A stretch of DNA of 11,439 nt from an uncultured Collinsella sp. (GCA_902479075.1 CABSNK010000033.1:1-11439); one strand, 5' to 3'; shown: positions 1-5,329, counted from the first letter of the stretch. Numbers and translations: made by a program. The notes: generated by a model from the letters alone, not told the origin.

Positions 1-70
1 AACTGCGGGAGCGAGCCATCAGCTCAATGTGTTCGGCTGAGATCGGAAATCAACCGAGCGGTAATTAGGC
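1..70. other. Intergenic edge with one small inverted repeat
   Basis: I see no convincing gene here. GAGCGG at 56-61 pairs with CCGCTC at 70-75 around an 8-base AT-rich loop, giving a short hairpin beside the repeat unit that starts near 71. Open frames that cross this stretch also run through the tRNA and its repeat and are not credible. The downstream neighbour lies outside the window. Confidence 0.4.
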
Positions 71-113
71 CGCTCACGCCTCGACCGAGGTTCGGATCCA
101 TGGAATGCCGCCA

Positions 114-143
114 TAAAAAAGAAAAGTCCCCGTTGCCGGAGGC
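114..143 (-). terminator. Distal, partly decayed copy of the tRNA-Arg terminator
   Basis: On the minus strand the stem-loop GCCTCCG-GCAA-CGGGGAC (126-143) is followed by TTTTCTTTTTT. Compared with the proximal copy at 316-333 one base of the stem has changed (GGGGGC to GGGGAC), leaving a C-A mismatch. This fits relaxed selection on a second terminator that lies behind a working one. Confidence 0.6.
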
Positions 144-303
144 TTCAAGCTCAAATGGTGCGGCGTATAGGATTCCGCGCATCCGCTTCGCGGATCCGCA
201 CCGGCTTCGCCCGCCTGCCGGCGCGCTCGCCCGCTCGCTACGGACGCTCCGTGTCCGCTTCACGCTCGCGCCTCGACCGAGGTTCGAATCCATGCGGTGT
301 TGC

Positions 304-333
304 CATAAAAGAAAAGCCCCCGTTGCCGGAGGC
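304..333 (-). terminator. Intrinsic terminator of tRNA-Arg
   Basis: On the minus strand, 12 bases after the CCA of tRNA-Arg, a stem GCCTCCG/CGGGGGC with a GCAA loop (316-333) is followed by TTTTCTTTTAT. The single T-G pair in the stem is a U-G wobble only in RNA read from the minus strand; on the plus strand it is an A-C mismatch. The hairpin is therefore tuned to the tRNA strand. Confidence 0.85.
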
Positions 334-345
334 TTCAAGTTCGAT

Positions 346-422
346 TGGTGCGGCGTATAGGATTCGAACCTATGACGTTCTGATTCGTAGTCAGACCCTC
401 TATCCAGCTGAGGTAACGCCGC
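346..422 (-). tRNA. tRNA-Arg (anticodon ACG)
   Basis: The minus-strand sequence folds as a complete 77-base tRNA with encoded CCA. The acceptor stem is GCGGCGT/ACGCCGC with discriminator A. The anticodon stem CTGAC...GTCAG/ATCAG region encloses the loop with ACG, and the T-arm is built on GGTTCGAATCC. ACG in arginine tRNA is normally edited to ICG and reads CGU, CGC and CGA. A promoter lies immediately upstream (435-463) and a terminator follows. The 3' 20 bases are duplicated at 156-175 within the adjoining repeat. Confidence 0.97.
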
Positions 423-434
423 AGCGCAAGACAT

Positions 435-463
435 ATAAAACCACTTTAGTTAGTTGGAGTCAA
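435..463 (-). promoter_or_regulatory. Promoter of tRNA-Arg
   Basis: On the minus strand TTGACT (458-463) and TTTTAT (435-440) are separated by exactly 17 bases. Transcription would start about 6-8 bases before the mature tRNA 5' end at 422, a short leader typical of a monocistronic tRNA. The -35 matches the sigma-70 consensus at five of six positions, the -10 at four. Confidence 0.75.
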
Positions 464-496
464 GCACAATCTCAAACTTTTTGAAGAATATGTTCC

Positions 497-874
497 TCAC
501 GCAGCTCCGCATGCGCCAACGTCCCCCATGCGATCAATCGGCTTTTCAACCACATCGAACCCGGCACCGAGCTCCCTCAACAGCGAGCGCACCCGCTGGG
601 CACAGTCATAATCGGCAAACGAGATGCTCAACATGCGCGCGACCTGGTTAGAAGTCCCAACTCCATAGAACTGCTCAAGCGCCACAAGCCCCTCGTGCGT
701 CACAAAGGTCTCAACCGCATGCGGCGACTCCTCAAAGCACCATTGGGTCAACGGACCCTCGCTCGTCTGCCGCACCACCAAACCACCCATACCGGATGGC
801 TCACACGTAACTAGTAGGTGCTCCCCACCTTCATCGCTTTCAAACAAAATCATCCGCTCGTCAAACAGATCCAT
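497..874 (-). CDS. Uncharacterised 125-aa acidic protein with a LexA box in its promoter
   Basis: I do not recognise the family. The start ATG at 874 is preceded by AAAGGGGA about 5 bases upstream, a good ribosome binding site, and the frame ends in TGA at 497. The protein is soluble-looking and acidic (MDLFDERMILFESDEGGEH at the N-terminus) with no membrane segment or signal peptide. The central part (about residues 50-110) looks like a small alpha/beta fold, but no catalytic motif stands out. It contains three cysteines. It stands alone between serS, which has its own terminator, and the tRNA-Arg promoter, so it should be monocistronic. A perfect Gram-positive SOS box lies about 60 bases upstream of the start (934-947). 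That site, rather than the protein sequence, suggests induction by DNA damage. Its role there is unknown. Confidence 0.8.
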   Translation of the reverse strand: MDLFDERMILFESDEGGEHLLVTCEPSGMGGLVVRQTSEGPLTQWCFEESPHAVETFVTHEGLVALEQFYGVGTSNQVARMLSISFADYDCAQRVRSLLRELGAGFDVVEKPIDRMGDVGACGAA

Positions 875-907
875 TGCATCCCCTTTCTCTCACCCGTATC
901 AAGTAAA

Positions 908-916
908 AGCATAGCA
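908..916 (-). promoter_or_regulatory. Probable extended -10 promoter of the 125-aa gene
   Basis: On the minus strand TGCTATGCT (908-916) is an extended -10 element (TGn followed by TATGCT). No strong -35 is visible at the right distance; the region where it should lie (about 931-936) is the edge of the LexA box and of the palindrome CTGTATACAG (926-935). The transcript would have a leader of about 26 bases. Confidence 0.5.
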
Positions 917-933
917 GGTAGATGGCTGTATAC

Positions 934-947
934 AGAACGTTTGTTCG
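934..947 (-). promoter_or_regulatory. LexA (SOS) box upstream of the 125-aa gene
   Basis: CGAACAAACGTTCT on the minus strand fits the Gram-positive LexA/DinR consensus CGAACRNRYGTTY at every position, with the symmetric core GAAC-N4-GTTC at 935-946. It overlaps the expected -35 region of the only promoter and gene that read away from it; the serS terminator lies behind it. This is the usual placement for LexA repression. Binding itself is inferred. Confidence 0.7.
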
Positions 948-994
948 TGTGTTTTCTATTGAGCTGTCCGCACGATATGGTAAAGCTCCGCGCA

Positions 995-1025
995 CAAAAA
1001 GGGCGCCCCGGAAAGGAGCGCCCTT
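995..1025 (-). terminator. Intrinsic terminator of serS
   Basis: On the minus strand, 22 bases after the serS stop codon, AAGGGCGCTCC pairs with GGGGCGCCCTT (999-1025) around a short loop and is followed by TTTTTG. The GC-rich stem with one wobble and the T run are those of a strong rho-independent terminator. It separates serS from the 125-aa gene. Confidence 0.9.
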
Positions 1026-1047
1026 GCAAATCGCTTATGCAGGCAGT

Positions 1048-2331
1048 CTACGCGACCGGCTCAATCTTCTCGAGGCCGCCCATGTAAGGACGAAGAACCT
1101 CGGGGATCGTGATGGTGCCGTCGACGTTCTGGTAGTTCTCCAGAATGGCGGCCATGGTGCGGCCAGCCGGCAAGCCGGAACCGTTGAGGGTGTGCAGGTA
1201 GCGCGAGCCCTTGAAATTCTCGGGGTCGCGGTACTTGATGTTGGCGCGACGGGCCTGGAAGTCGCCGCAGTTGGAGCAGGAGCTGATCTCCTTGTAGGCG
1301 TTGTAGCTCGGCAGCCAAACTTCGATGTCGTAGGTCTGACGGGCAGAAAAGCCCAGGTCGCCGGTGCACAGGCTAATCACGCGATACGGAAGGCCCAGCT
1401 GCTGCAGCAGGTACTCGGCCTCGGCGGTCATGCTCTCGAGCTCCTCGTCGGACTCCTCCGGCTTGGCAAACTTGACCATCTCGACCTTGTCGAACTCGTG
1501 CTGGCGGATGATGCCGCGGGTGTCGCGACCAGCGGAGCCGGCCTCCTCGCGGAAGCAGGGGGTGAAGGCGGTGTAGCGGCGCGGCAGGGTGTCGGCGTCG
1601 AGAACCTCGCCGGCGTGCAGGTTGGTAAGCACGACCTCGGCGGTGGGGATCAGGAAGTTATCGCCCGAGACGTGATAGGCGTCGTCCTCGAACTTGGGCA
1701 GCTGACCCGTGCCAAACATGGTCTGACGCTTGACGACGATAGGCGGCCACCACTCCTTAAAGCCACGACTGGTGTGCGTGTCAAGGAAGAAGTTGATGAG
1801 GGCGCGCTCAAGACGGGCGCCGGCGCCACCGAGAACGGTGAAGCGGCTGCCGGAGAGCTTGTTGCCGCGCTCGAAGTCGAGGATGTCGAGGTCGGTGCCC
1901 AGATCCCAGTGCGGCTTAAAGTCGAAGTCGAACTCGCGCGGGGTGCCCCAACGACGGCGCTCGATGTTCTCGTCCTCATCCTTGCCGTACGGCGTGGCCT
2001 CGCAAGGGATGTTGGGCAGGTGAGCCATGAAGTCGTACTGCTCCTGCTCGAGAGCAGTACGGCGCTCGGCCAGACCGTCAATCTTCTCGTTGACGGCGCG
2101 CACGGCCTCCTTGGCGGCCTCGGCCTCGTCCTTCTTGCCCTCCTTCATCAGGGCGCCGATCTTCTTGGACTCGGCATTACGCGTGGCCTGGAGCTCCTCG
2201 ACCTCGGTGATGACGGCACGGCGCTCGTCGTCGAGCTCAAAGAACTTCTCTCGATCCCAAGACGTCTGGCGGTTGGCCATGGCGGTATCGATGGCATCGG
2301 GGTTCTCGCGAACAAACTTGATATCAAGCAT
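1048..2331 (-). CDS. serS: Seryl-tRNA synthetase
   Basis: A class II aminoacyl-tRNA synthetase that activates serine with ATP and charges tRNA-Ser (and tRNA-Sec where present) in the cytoplasm. The 427 residues match the usual bacterial length. The N-terminal tRNA-binding coiled coil covers about residues 30-100, followed by the catalytic domain. Motif 2 is FTPCFREEAGSAGRDTRG (256-273). Motif 3 lies at about 383-415 (NGSGLPAGRTMAAILENYQ). The serine-site TAE is at 230-232. The start was set at MLDIKFVREN, which is the family N-terminus and has GGAGGA four bases upstream; an in-frame ATG nine codons earlier has no such support. It is transcribed alone, from a promoter at 2389-2418 to the terminator at 995-1025. 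The leader is about 50 bases, too short for a T-box riboswitch. A tRNA-Ser gene lies at the right edge of the window. Confidence 0.98.
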   Translation of the reverse strand: MLDIKFVRENPDAIDTAMANRQTSWDREKFFELDDERRAVITEVEELQATRNAESKKIGALMKEGKKDEAEAAKEAVRAVNEKIDGLAERRTALEQEQYDFMAHLPNIPCEATPYGKDEDENIERRRWGTPREFDFDFKPHWDLGTDLDILDFERGNKLSGSRFTVLGGAGARLERALINFFLDTHTSRGFKEWWPPIVVKRQTMFGTGQLPKFEDDAYHVSGDNFLIPTAEVVLTNLHAGEVLDADTLPRRYTAFTPCFREEAGSAGRDTRGIIRQHEFDKVEMVKFAKPEESDEELESMTAEAEYLLQQLGLPYRVISLCTGDLGFSARQTYDIEVWLPSYNAYKEISSCSNCGDFQARRANIKYRDPENFKGSRYLHTLNGSGLPAGRTMAAILENYQNVDGTITIPEVLRPYMGGLEKIEPVA

Positions 2332-2360
2332 TAGATCCTCCGGCGATATACATTCCATTT

Positions 2361-2372
2361 AGGTTGCAACCT
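2361..2372. promoter_or_regulatory. Perfect 12-bp palindrome between serS and the divergent small gene
   Basis: AGGTTGCAACCT is a perfect palindrome. It would lie in the transcribed leader of serS and directly at the -35 region of the possible plus-strand promoter. It could be an operator acting on both genes. I do not know a regulator for this sequence, so the role is inferred from symmetry and position only. Confidence 0.35.
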
Positions 2373-2398
2373 TGTACATGTATGGGCAAGTATATACT
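2372..2398 (+). promoter_or_regulatory. Possible divergent promoter of the small membrane protein gene
   Basis: Because AAGTATATACTT is a palindrome, a plus-strand TATACT exists at 2393-2398. The best -35 is TTGTAC at 2372-2377, with a short 15-base spacer. Transcription would start about 38 bases before the small ORF. The spacing is poor, so confidence is limited. Confidence 0.35.
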
Positions 2399-2418
2399 TA
2401 TGAGCGTTTACGACCCAA
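2389..2418 (-). promoter_or_regulatory. Promoter of serS
   Basis: On the minus strand TTGGGT (2413-2418) and TATACT (2389-2394) are spaced by 18 bases. Transcription would start near 2382, giving a leader of about 50 bases. The -10 is part of the perfect palindrome AAGTATATACTT (2388-2399). Confidence 0.6.
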
Positions 2419-2442
2419 CCCAACTACGCAAGAAGGCACCCA

Positions 2443-2616
2443 ATGGACGCAGTTTTTTCCTTTTTGTTTGGCACCCGCACCGGTTTTGCCATCCTTTTCG
2501 CCGGCGGCATCCTACTGTTTGCGATTCTTGCCTTTGTAATGGAGAAGCGCACGCATAAGATTTACGTCGACCGTGGGCCCAAGTCCGAGGACGAGGAAGA
2601 TAGCTTCTGGGGCTAA
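2443..2616 (+). CDS. Small single-pass membrane protein, 57 aa
   Basis: This short plus-strand gene begins with ATG at 2443 and ends in TAA at 2616. AAGAAGG lies about 6 bases before the start. The protein begins MDAVFSFLFGTRTG, has one hydrophobic helix at about residues 13-33 (rich in F, A, I, L and G), then the basic stretch EKRTHK and a strongly acidic tail (KSEDEEDSFWG). By the positive-inside rule the tail should face the cytoplasm. A strong terminator follows at 2668-2712, which supports a real plus-strand transcript. It is divergent from serS and convergent with proC. I do not recognise a family. Small proteins of this shape often act as membrane-complex accessory subunits, but nothing here shows which complex. 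Too short for most ORF filters, so it may be missing from annotations. Confidence 0.7.
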   Translation: MDAVFSFLFGTRTGFAILFAGGILLFAILAFVMEKRTHKIYVDRGPKSEDEEDSFWG

Positions 2617-2620
2617 CCTG

Positions 2621-2769
2621 CCAAAAAGGGACAGGTTTATTTTGGTCGGTTTTATCTGGGCAAATGCAAGCTCCCCGCAACTGGAATCAACCCGGTTGCG
2701 GGGAGCTTTTTGCTAAAGAGGCAAAACCGCAGGAAAAAAACCTGCCCAAATAAACCTGTCCCTTTTTGG
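2621..2769. repeat. 22-bp perfect inverted repeat enclosing a terminator (MITE- or REP-like)
   Basis: The 22 bases at 2621-2642 (CCAAAAAGGGACAGG...) recur as an exact reverse complement at 2748-2769. Inside them a second, imperfect pair is nested (about 2648-2663 with 2742-2756), and the centre holds the 14-bp terminator stem. The 12 bases TTTGGTCGGTTT also occur as a direct repeat at 2641-2652 and 2765-2776, the second running into the proC stop codon. The unit lies exactly between the stops of two convergent genes. A small non-autonomous element that inserted there, or a bidirectional terminator, would both fit; I cannot tell from one copy. Confidence 0.75.
2668..2712 (+). terminator. Intrinsic terminator of the small membrane protein gene
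   Basis: AAGCTCCCCGCAAC (2668-2681) pairs perfectly over 14 bp with 2695-2708 around a 13-base loop and is followed on the plus strand by more T (CTTTTTG). On the minus strand the stem is followed by a poor T run, so termination should favour the plus strand. It may also help to block antisense transcription into proC. Confidence 0.85.
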
Positions 2770-2774
2770 TCGGT

Positions 2775-3545
2775 TTACTGGAGAGTGGCGTCGATGGCCT
2801 TGACTAGGGCGCTGCGCATGCCGGCATCCTCGAGCGCGATGACGCCCTTGATGGTGGCACCGCCGGGTGAGCACACGGCATCCTTCATCGCTGCGGGATG
2901 CTGACCGGTTGCAAGCTGCAGCTTTGCCGTACCCAGCACCATCTGGCTCACAATGCGATAGGCATCGGCGCGCGGAATACCGTGTTTGACGGCTGCATCG
3001 CCCAGAGCCTCGATCGCCATGGCGACAAACGCCGGGGCGCAACCGCCCACGGTACCGCCCACAAACAGCAGACTCGAATCGAGCTCGACCACCGTGCCAA
3101 GCTTTCCGAGCAGACCGAGCACCGTGGCACGCTGCTCATCGCTAAGCGTGGAAGCCTTCTCGCAGGCGATAACGCCCTCGCCCACCGAAACCGGCGTGTT
3201 GGGCACCGTCGAGATATGAGCGACACCTGGCAGGATCTGTTCCCACTTGGCACTACCCCAAGTCCAGGCAACCGAAAGGACGACCTTGTCGGCAAGAGCG
3301 TCCTTGAGCGGTGCGAAGACCTTCTCAATCATGTACGGCTTGACCGCGGCGACTACGATATCGGACGCAGCAACAACCTCCGCCGCATCATGGCAGGCAG
3401 CCATGCCCCGTGCCTCGCAACGCTCGACCAGAGCATCGTAACGGCCTGCGCAGGCGCACATGTCGCCCGCGGCCACGCCGGCGGCAATCCAGCCATCGGC
3501 CATAGCGCTCGCCATATTGCCAAAACCGACAAATCCAATCTTCAT
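2775..3545 (-). CDS. proC: Pyrroline-5-carboxylate reductase
   Basis: Catalyses the last step of proline synthesis, the NAD(P)H-dependent reduction of pyrroline-5-carboxylate, in the cytoplasm. The 256 residues are slightly shorter than the typical 265-275. The N-terminal Rossmann fold begins MKIGFVGFGNMASAM, with the nucleotide-binding GFGNM at 7-11 and VAAVKP at 65-70; PNTPVSVGEGV lies at 115-125. The C-terminal helical dimerisation domain carries the P5CR signature VCSPGGATIKGVIALED (224-240). The start at 3545 was chosen because it gives the family N-terminus and has GAGAGGG about 9 bases upstream; the longer frame adds ten residues without support. It lies 73 bases downstream of rlmH on the same strand. 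No other proline genes (proA, proB) are in view. The stop codon touches the inverted-repeat element at 2621-2769. Confidence 0.96.
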   Translation of the reverse strand: MKIGFVGFGNMASAMADGWIAAGVAAGDMCACAGRYDALVERCEARGMAACHDAAEVVAASDIVVAAVKPYMIEKVFAPLKDALADKVVLSVAWTWGSAKWEQILPGVAHISTVPNTPVSVGEGVIACEKASTLSDEQRATVLGLLGKLGTVVELDSSLLFVGGTVGGCAPAFVAMAIEALGDAAVKHGIPRADAYRIVSQMVLGTAKLQLATGQHPAAMKDAVCSPGGATIKGVIALEDAGMRSALVKAIDATLQ

Positions 3546-3618
3546 ATCACATAGCCCTCTCAGACGCTTCCTCAAAAACGAAAGCTATTGTCCCACGCCA
3601 TTGTTTCGTATTGCCGAC

Positions 3619-4089
3619 CTATTTGTGATACGGCTCGCCGCGGCTGATCTTACAGGCACGATAAATCTGCTCCAACAGCACCACGCGGGCCAGGTTGTGC
3701 GGCAAGGTAATGCGCCCAAAGCTGAGCATCTCATCGGCATGAGCGCGCACGGCATCGCTCACGCCGTCCGATCCGCCGATTATAAAGGCGATATCGCTGT
3801 TACCACGCAGCATAAGATCATCGAGGCGCGTCGAGAGTTCCTCGCTCGAGCGCTCTTTGCCCTCGATAGCCAGCAGGATCACATGCGCTCGGGGCGGTAG
3901 GGCTGTAAGAATCGCCGCTCCCTCCTTGTCGCGCGCGGCATCCACGCCGCCTGCCTTGGCTGGATCGATATCGGCCACCTCGCGGATATCCACCTTGGCA
4001 TAAGCACCTAGGCGCTTGGTGTACTCGGCGCAGGCATCCTTCCAAAAACGCTCTTTGAGCTTACCGACGCATACAACGGTGTACTTCAC
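3619..4089 (-). CDS. rlmH: 23S rRNA (pseudouridine-1915-N3)-methyltransferase
   Basis: A SPOUT-class methyltransferase that uses S-adenosylmethionine to methylate pseudouridine 1915 in helix 69 of 23S rRNA on assembled ribosomes. The C-terminal trefoil-knot region shows FIIGGSDG (102-109) and LPHNLARVVLLEQIYRACKI (129-148), ending in the family's invariant RGEPYHK (residues 150-156). I chose the GTG at 4089: it gives the typical N-terminus (M/V)KYTVVCVGKLKE and places AAGGAG nine bases upstream. A GTG two codons earlier (4095) directly abuts the upstream stop codon but leaves only three bases to the AAGGAG. With the chosen start the protein has 156 residues, as usual for RlmH. It follows the SPFH gene by six bases and is probably translationally coupled to it. 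Confidence 0.97.
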   Translation of the reverse strand: MKYTVVCVGKLKERFWKDACAEYTKRLGAYAKVDIREVADIDPAKAGGVDAARDKEGAAILTALPPRAHVILLAIEGKERSSEELSTRLDDLMLRGNSDIAFIIGGSDGVSDAVRAHADEMLSFGRITLPHNLARVVLLEQIYRACKISRGEPYHK

Positions 4090-4095
4090 GCGCAC

Positions 4096-5034
4096 CTACT
4101 CCTTCGACTCGTTCTGAACTTTGCCGGCGGTCAGCATCTGCTCGAACATCGAGGCAGACTGCGAGAAATCACTCGGCAGCACGACCGTCGAGGTTTTGCC
4201 CGTGCGAGCGAACTCCGTCATCATCTCGGACCACTGCGTAAACATGAACAGCTGGTTGGCCTCATCGTTGCCGACGCCCGTCTCCTGGATGATCTCGAGC
4301 GAATCTTTGATGCCCAGCGCAATGGCCTTGCGCTGGTTGGCGATGCCCTCGCCCGCCTTTTCCATTGCCTCGGCCTCGGCGGTCGCTTCGGTAACGCGCT
4401 TGATGCGATCGGCCTCGGCGAGCTCCTGCGCAGCGGCGCGCTTTCGCTGGGCGGCGTTGATGTCGTTCATGGAGTTCTCGACCTCGGTCGGCAGCGCGAT
4501 CTTGGTGATAAGTGTCGACACGAGGGTGAAGCCGTAGGCGGCCATTTGCTCGGACACGGTGGCGTTGACGTCCTTGGCGATATCGTCTTTTTTGGCAAAT
4601 ACCTCATCGAGCGTGTAGACGGGGATGGAAGAGCGCAGGGCATCGGTGATGAAGTCACGCATTTGGTCGACGGGCTCCTGCAACATGTAGTAGCTCTTGT
4701 AGATGCCCGAATCTGCCGGGCCGGCGCCCATGTCATAGCTCACGTGGTACTGAGCAGAGACCTCAAGGCCGATAGTCACGTTGTCCTGGGTCTTAACGTC
4801 GATGCCAAAACCGTTTTTCATGGTGCGCAGACTCACCGTGGCGGCTTTGCGGTCGATCACGGGCACCTTCACGTGGAAGCCCGCGTTGACGATGCGGTTG
4901 AACTTGCCCAGGCGCTCGATGATCACAGCATGTTGCTGTTCAACGACATAGCAGGCGTTGGGGAGCAGCAACAACAAAATGATGATGGGAAGCAGAAGGC
5001 TCGTAAGAGCAGCGATGATACCGGACAACAGCAT
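4096..5034 (-). CDS. SPFH/band-7 domain membrane protein (stomatin-like)
   Basis: A 312-residue member of the stomatin/prohibitin/flotillin/HflK-C superfamily, which form oligomeric scaffolds in membranes. Residues 1-26 form one hydrophobic anchor (MLLSGIIAALTSLLLPIII...). The band-7 domain follows at about 30-190 (VVEQQHAVIIERLGKFNRIVN at its start). Then comes an Ala/Glu-rich coiled coil at about 190-245 and a C-terminal segment with TSTVVLPSDFSQS. The start at 5034 has AGAGGAG five bases upstream; an ATG seven codons earlier would spoil the N-terminal anchor. The usual partner, an NfeD-like protein, is not next to it. It probably shares a transcript with rlmH. The sequence resembles the plant HIR/stomatin branch more than HflK, but substrate or partner cannot be read from the sequence. 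Confidence 0.92.
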   Translation of the reverse strand: MLLSGIIAALTSLLLPIIILLLLLPNACYVVEQQHAVIIERLGKFNRIVNAGFHVKVPVIDRKAATVSLRTMKNGFGIDVKTQDNVTIGLEVSAQYHVSYDMGAGPADSGIYKSYYMLQEPVDQMRDFITDALRSSIPVYTLDEVFAKKDDIAKDVNATVSEQMAAYGFTLVSTLITKIALPTEVENSMNDINAAQRKRAAAQELAEADRIKRVTEATAEAEAMEKAGEGIANQRKAIALGIKDSLEIIQETGVGNDEANQLFMFTQWSEMMTEFARTGKTSTVVLPSDFSQSASMFEQMLTAGKVQNESKE

Positions 5035-5066
5035 GGTCTCTCCTCTGATAGGCACACGTTGGCATT

Positions 5067-5072
5067 AGGATA
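5067..5072 (-). promoter_or_regulatory. Possible -10 of the SPFH-rlmH-proC group
   Basis: TATCCT on the minus strand lies about 33 bases before the SPFH start. No good -35 is visible at 16-18 bases, so the group might also depend on read-through past the tRNA-Leu terminators. Weak evidence. Confidence 0.25.
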
Positions 5073-5110
5073 CCCGCACGAAGCAGCCACGTGACACCAA
5101 CAGGAGGCCC

Positions 5111-5140
5111 ATAACAAAAAAGCCCCCATTGCTGGGAGCT
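5111..5140 (-). terminator. Distal copy of the tRNA-Leu terminator
   Basis: On the minus strand AGCTCCCA-GCAA-TGGGGGCT (5121-5140) is followed by TTTTTGTTAT. It is identical to the proximal hairpin. It is the last barrier between the tRNA-Leu transcript and the SPFH gene. Confidence 0.75.
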
Positions 5141-5299
5141 CTTTCATTTAATGGTGCGGGCGAAAGGACGTCCGCGTATCCGCTGCGCGGATCCGCACCG
5201 GCTTCGGCCGCCTGCCGGCGCCCTCGCCAGCTCGCTAAAAACGCTCCGCGTTTTCTTGACGCTCGCTCCTTCGCAGGTTCAAGTCCCCGCGATGGGCCC

Positions 5300-5329
5300 A
5301 TAACAAAAAAGCCCCCATTGCTGGGAGCT
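5300..5329 (-). terminator. Intrinsic terminator of tRNA-Leu
   Basis: An 8-bp stem with a GCAA loop (5310-5329) lies 11 bases after the CCA of tRNA-Leu and is followed on the minus strand by TTTTTGTTAT. As in the other two tRNA loci, one stem pair is a U-G wobble only when read from the minus strand. Confidence 0.88.

Larger units (their letters stand above)
71..365 (-). repeat. tRNA-Arg-associated repeat unit with duplicated tRNA tail, terminator and hairpin core
   Basis: Two direct copies of about 103 bp (about 73-175 and 265-365) are separated by about 90 bp; the tRNA tails are 190 bp apart. Each copy reads, on the plus strand, a T-arm-like sequence (GGTTCGGATCC at 89-99; GGTTCGAATCC at 281-291), CCA exactly 14 bases further on (111-113; 303-305), an A-rich run, a hairpin, and then the reverse complement of the last 20 bases of tRNA-Arg (156-175; 346-365). 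The spacer holds three hairpins: 181-195 (6 bp, 3-base loop), 201-221 (CCGGC/GCCGG) and 241-257 (CGGAC/GTCCG). The distal tail stops inside the T-loop, so it cannot be a tRNA. The same plan recurs at 5106-5358 and 11192-11439. The nature of the element (mobile, or a local duplication) is inference. Confidence 0.85.

Noticed and set aside
176..345. A second, degenerate tRNA gene on the plus strand ending in CCA at 303-305
   Set aside because: The T-arm stem pairs poorly and no matching acceptor 5' strand, D-arm or anticodon arm can be found upstream; only a 3'-end-like part exists.
71..365. CRISPR array or ordinary tandem repeat
   Set aside because: There are only two copies per locus, the repeats include tRNA and terminator sequence, and no cas genes are present.
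24..434. Minus-strand frame across tRNA-Arg and the repeat
   Set aside because: It translates the tRNA and the two repeat copies; the repeated peptide pattern only mirrors the DNA repeat.
922..2334. 470-codon plus-strand frame opposite serS
   Set aside because: Antisense shadow of serS with a low-complexity, valine- and leucine-rich translation and no ribosome binding site.
2332..2400. T-box riboswitch in the serS leader
   Set aside because: The leader is about 50 bases, without the T-box sequence or an antiterminator/terminator pair.
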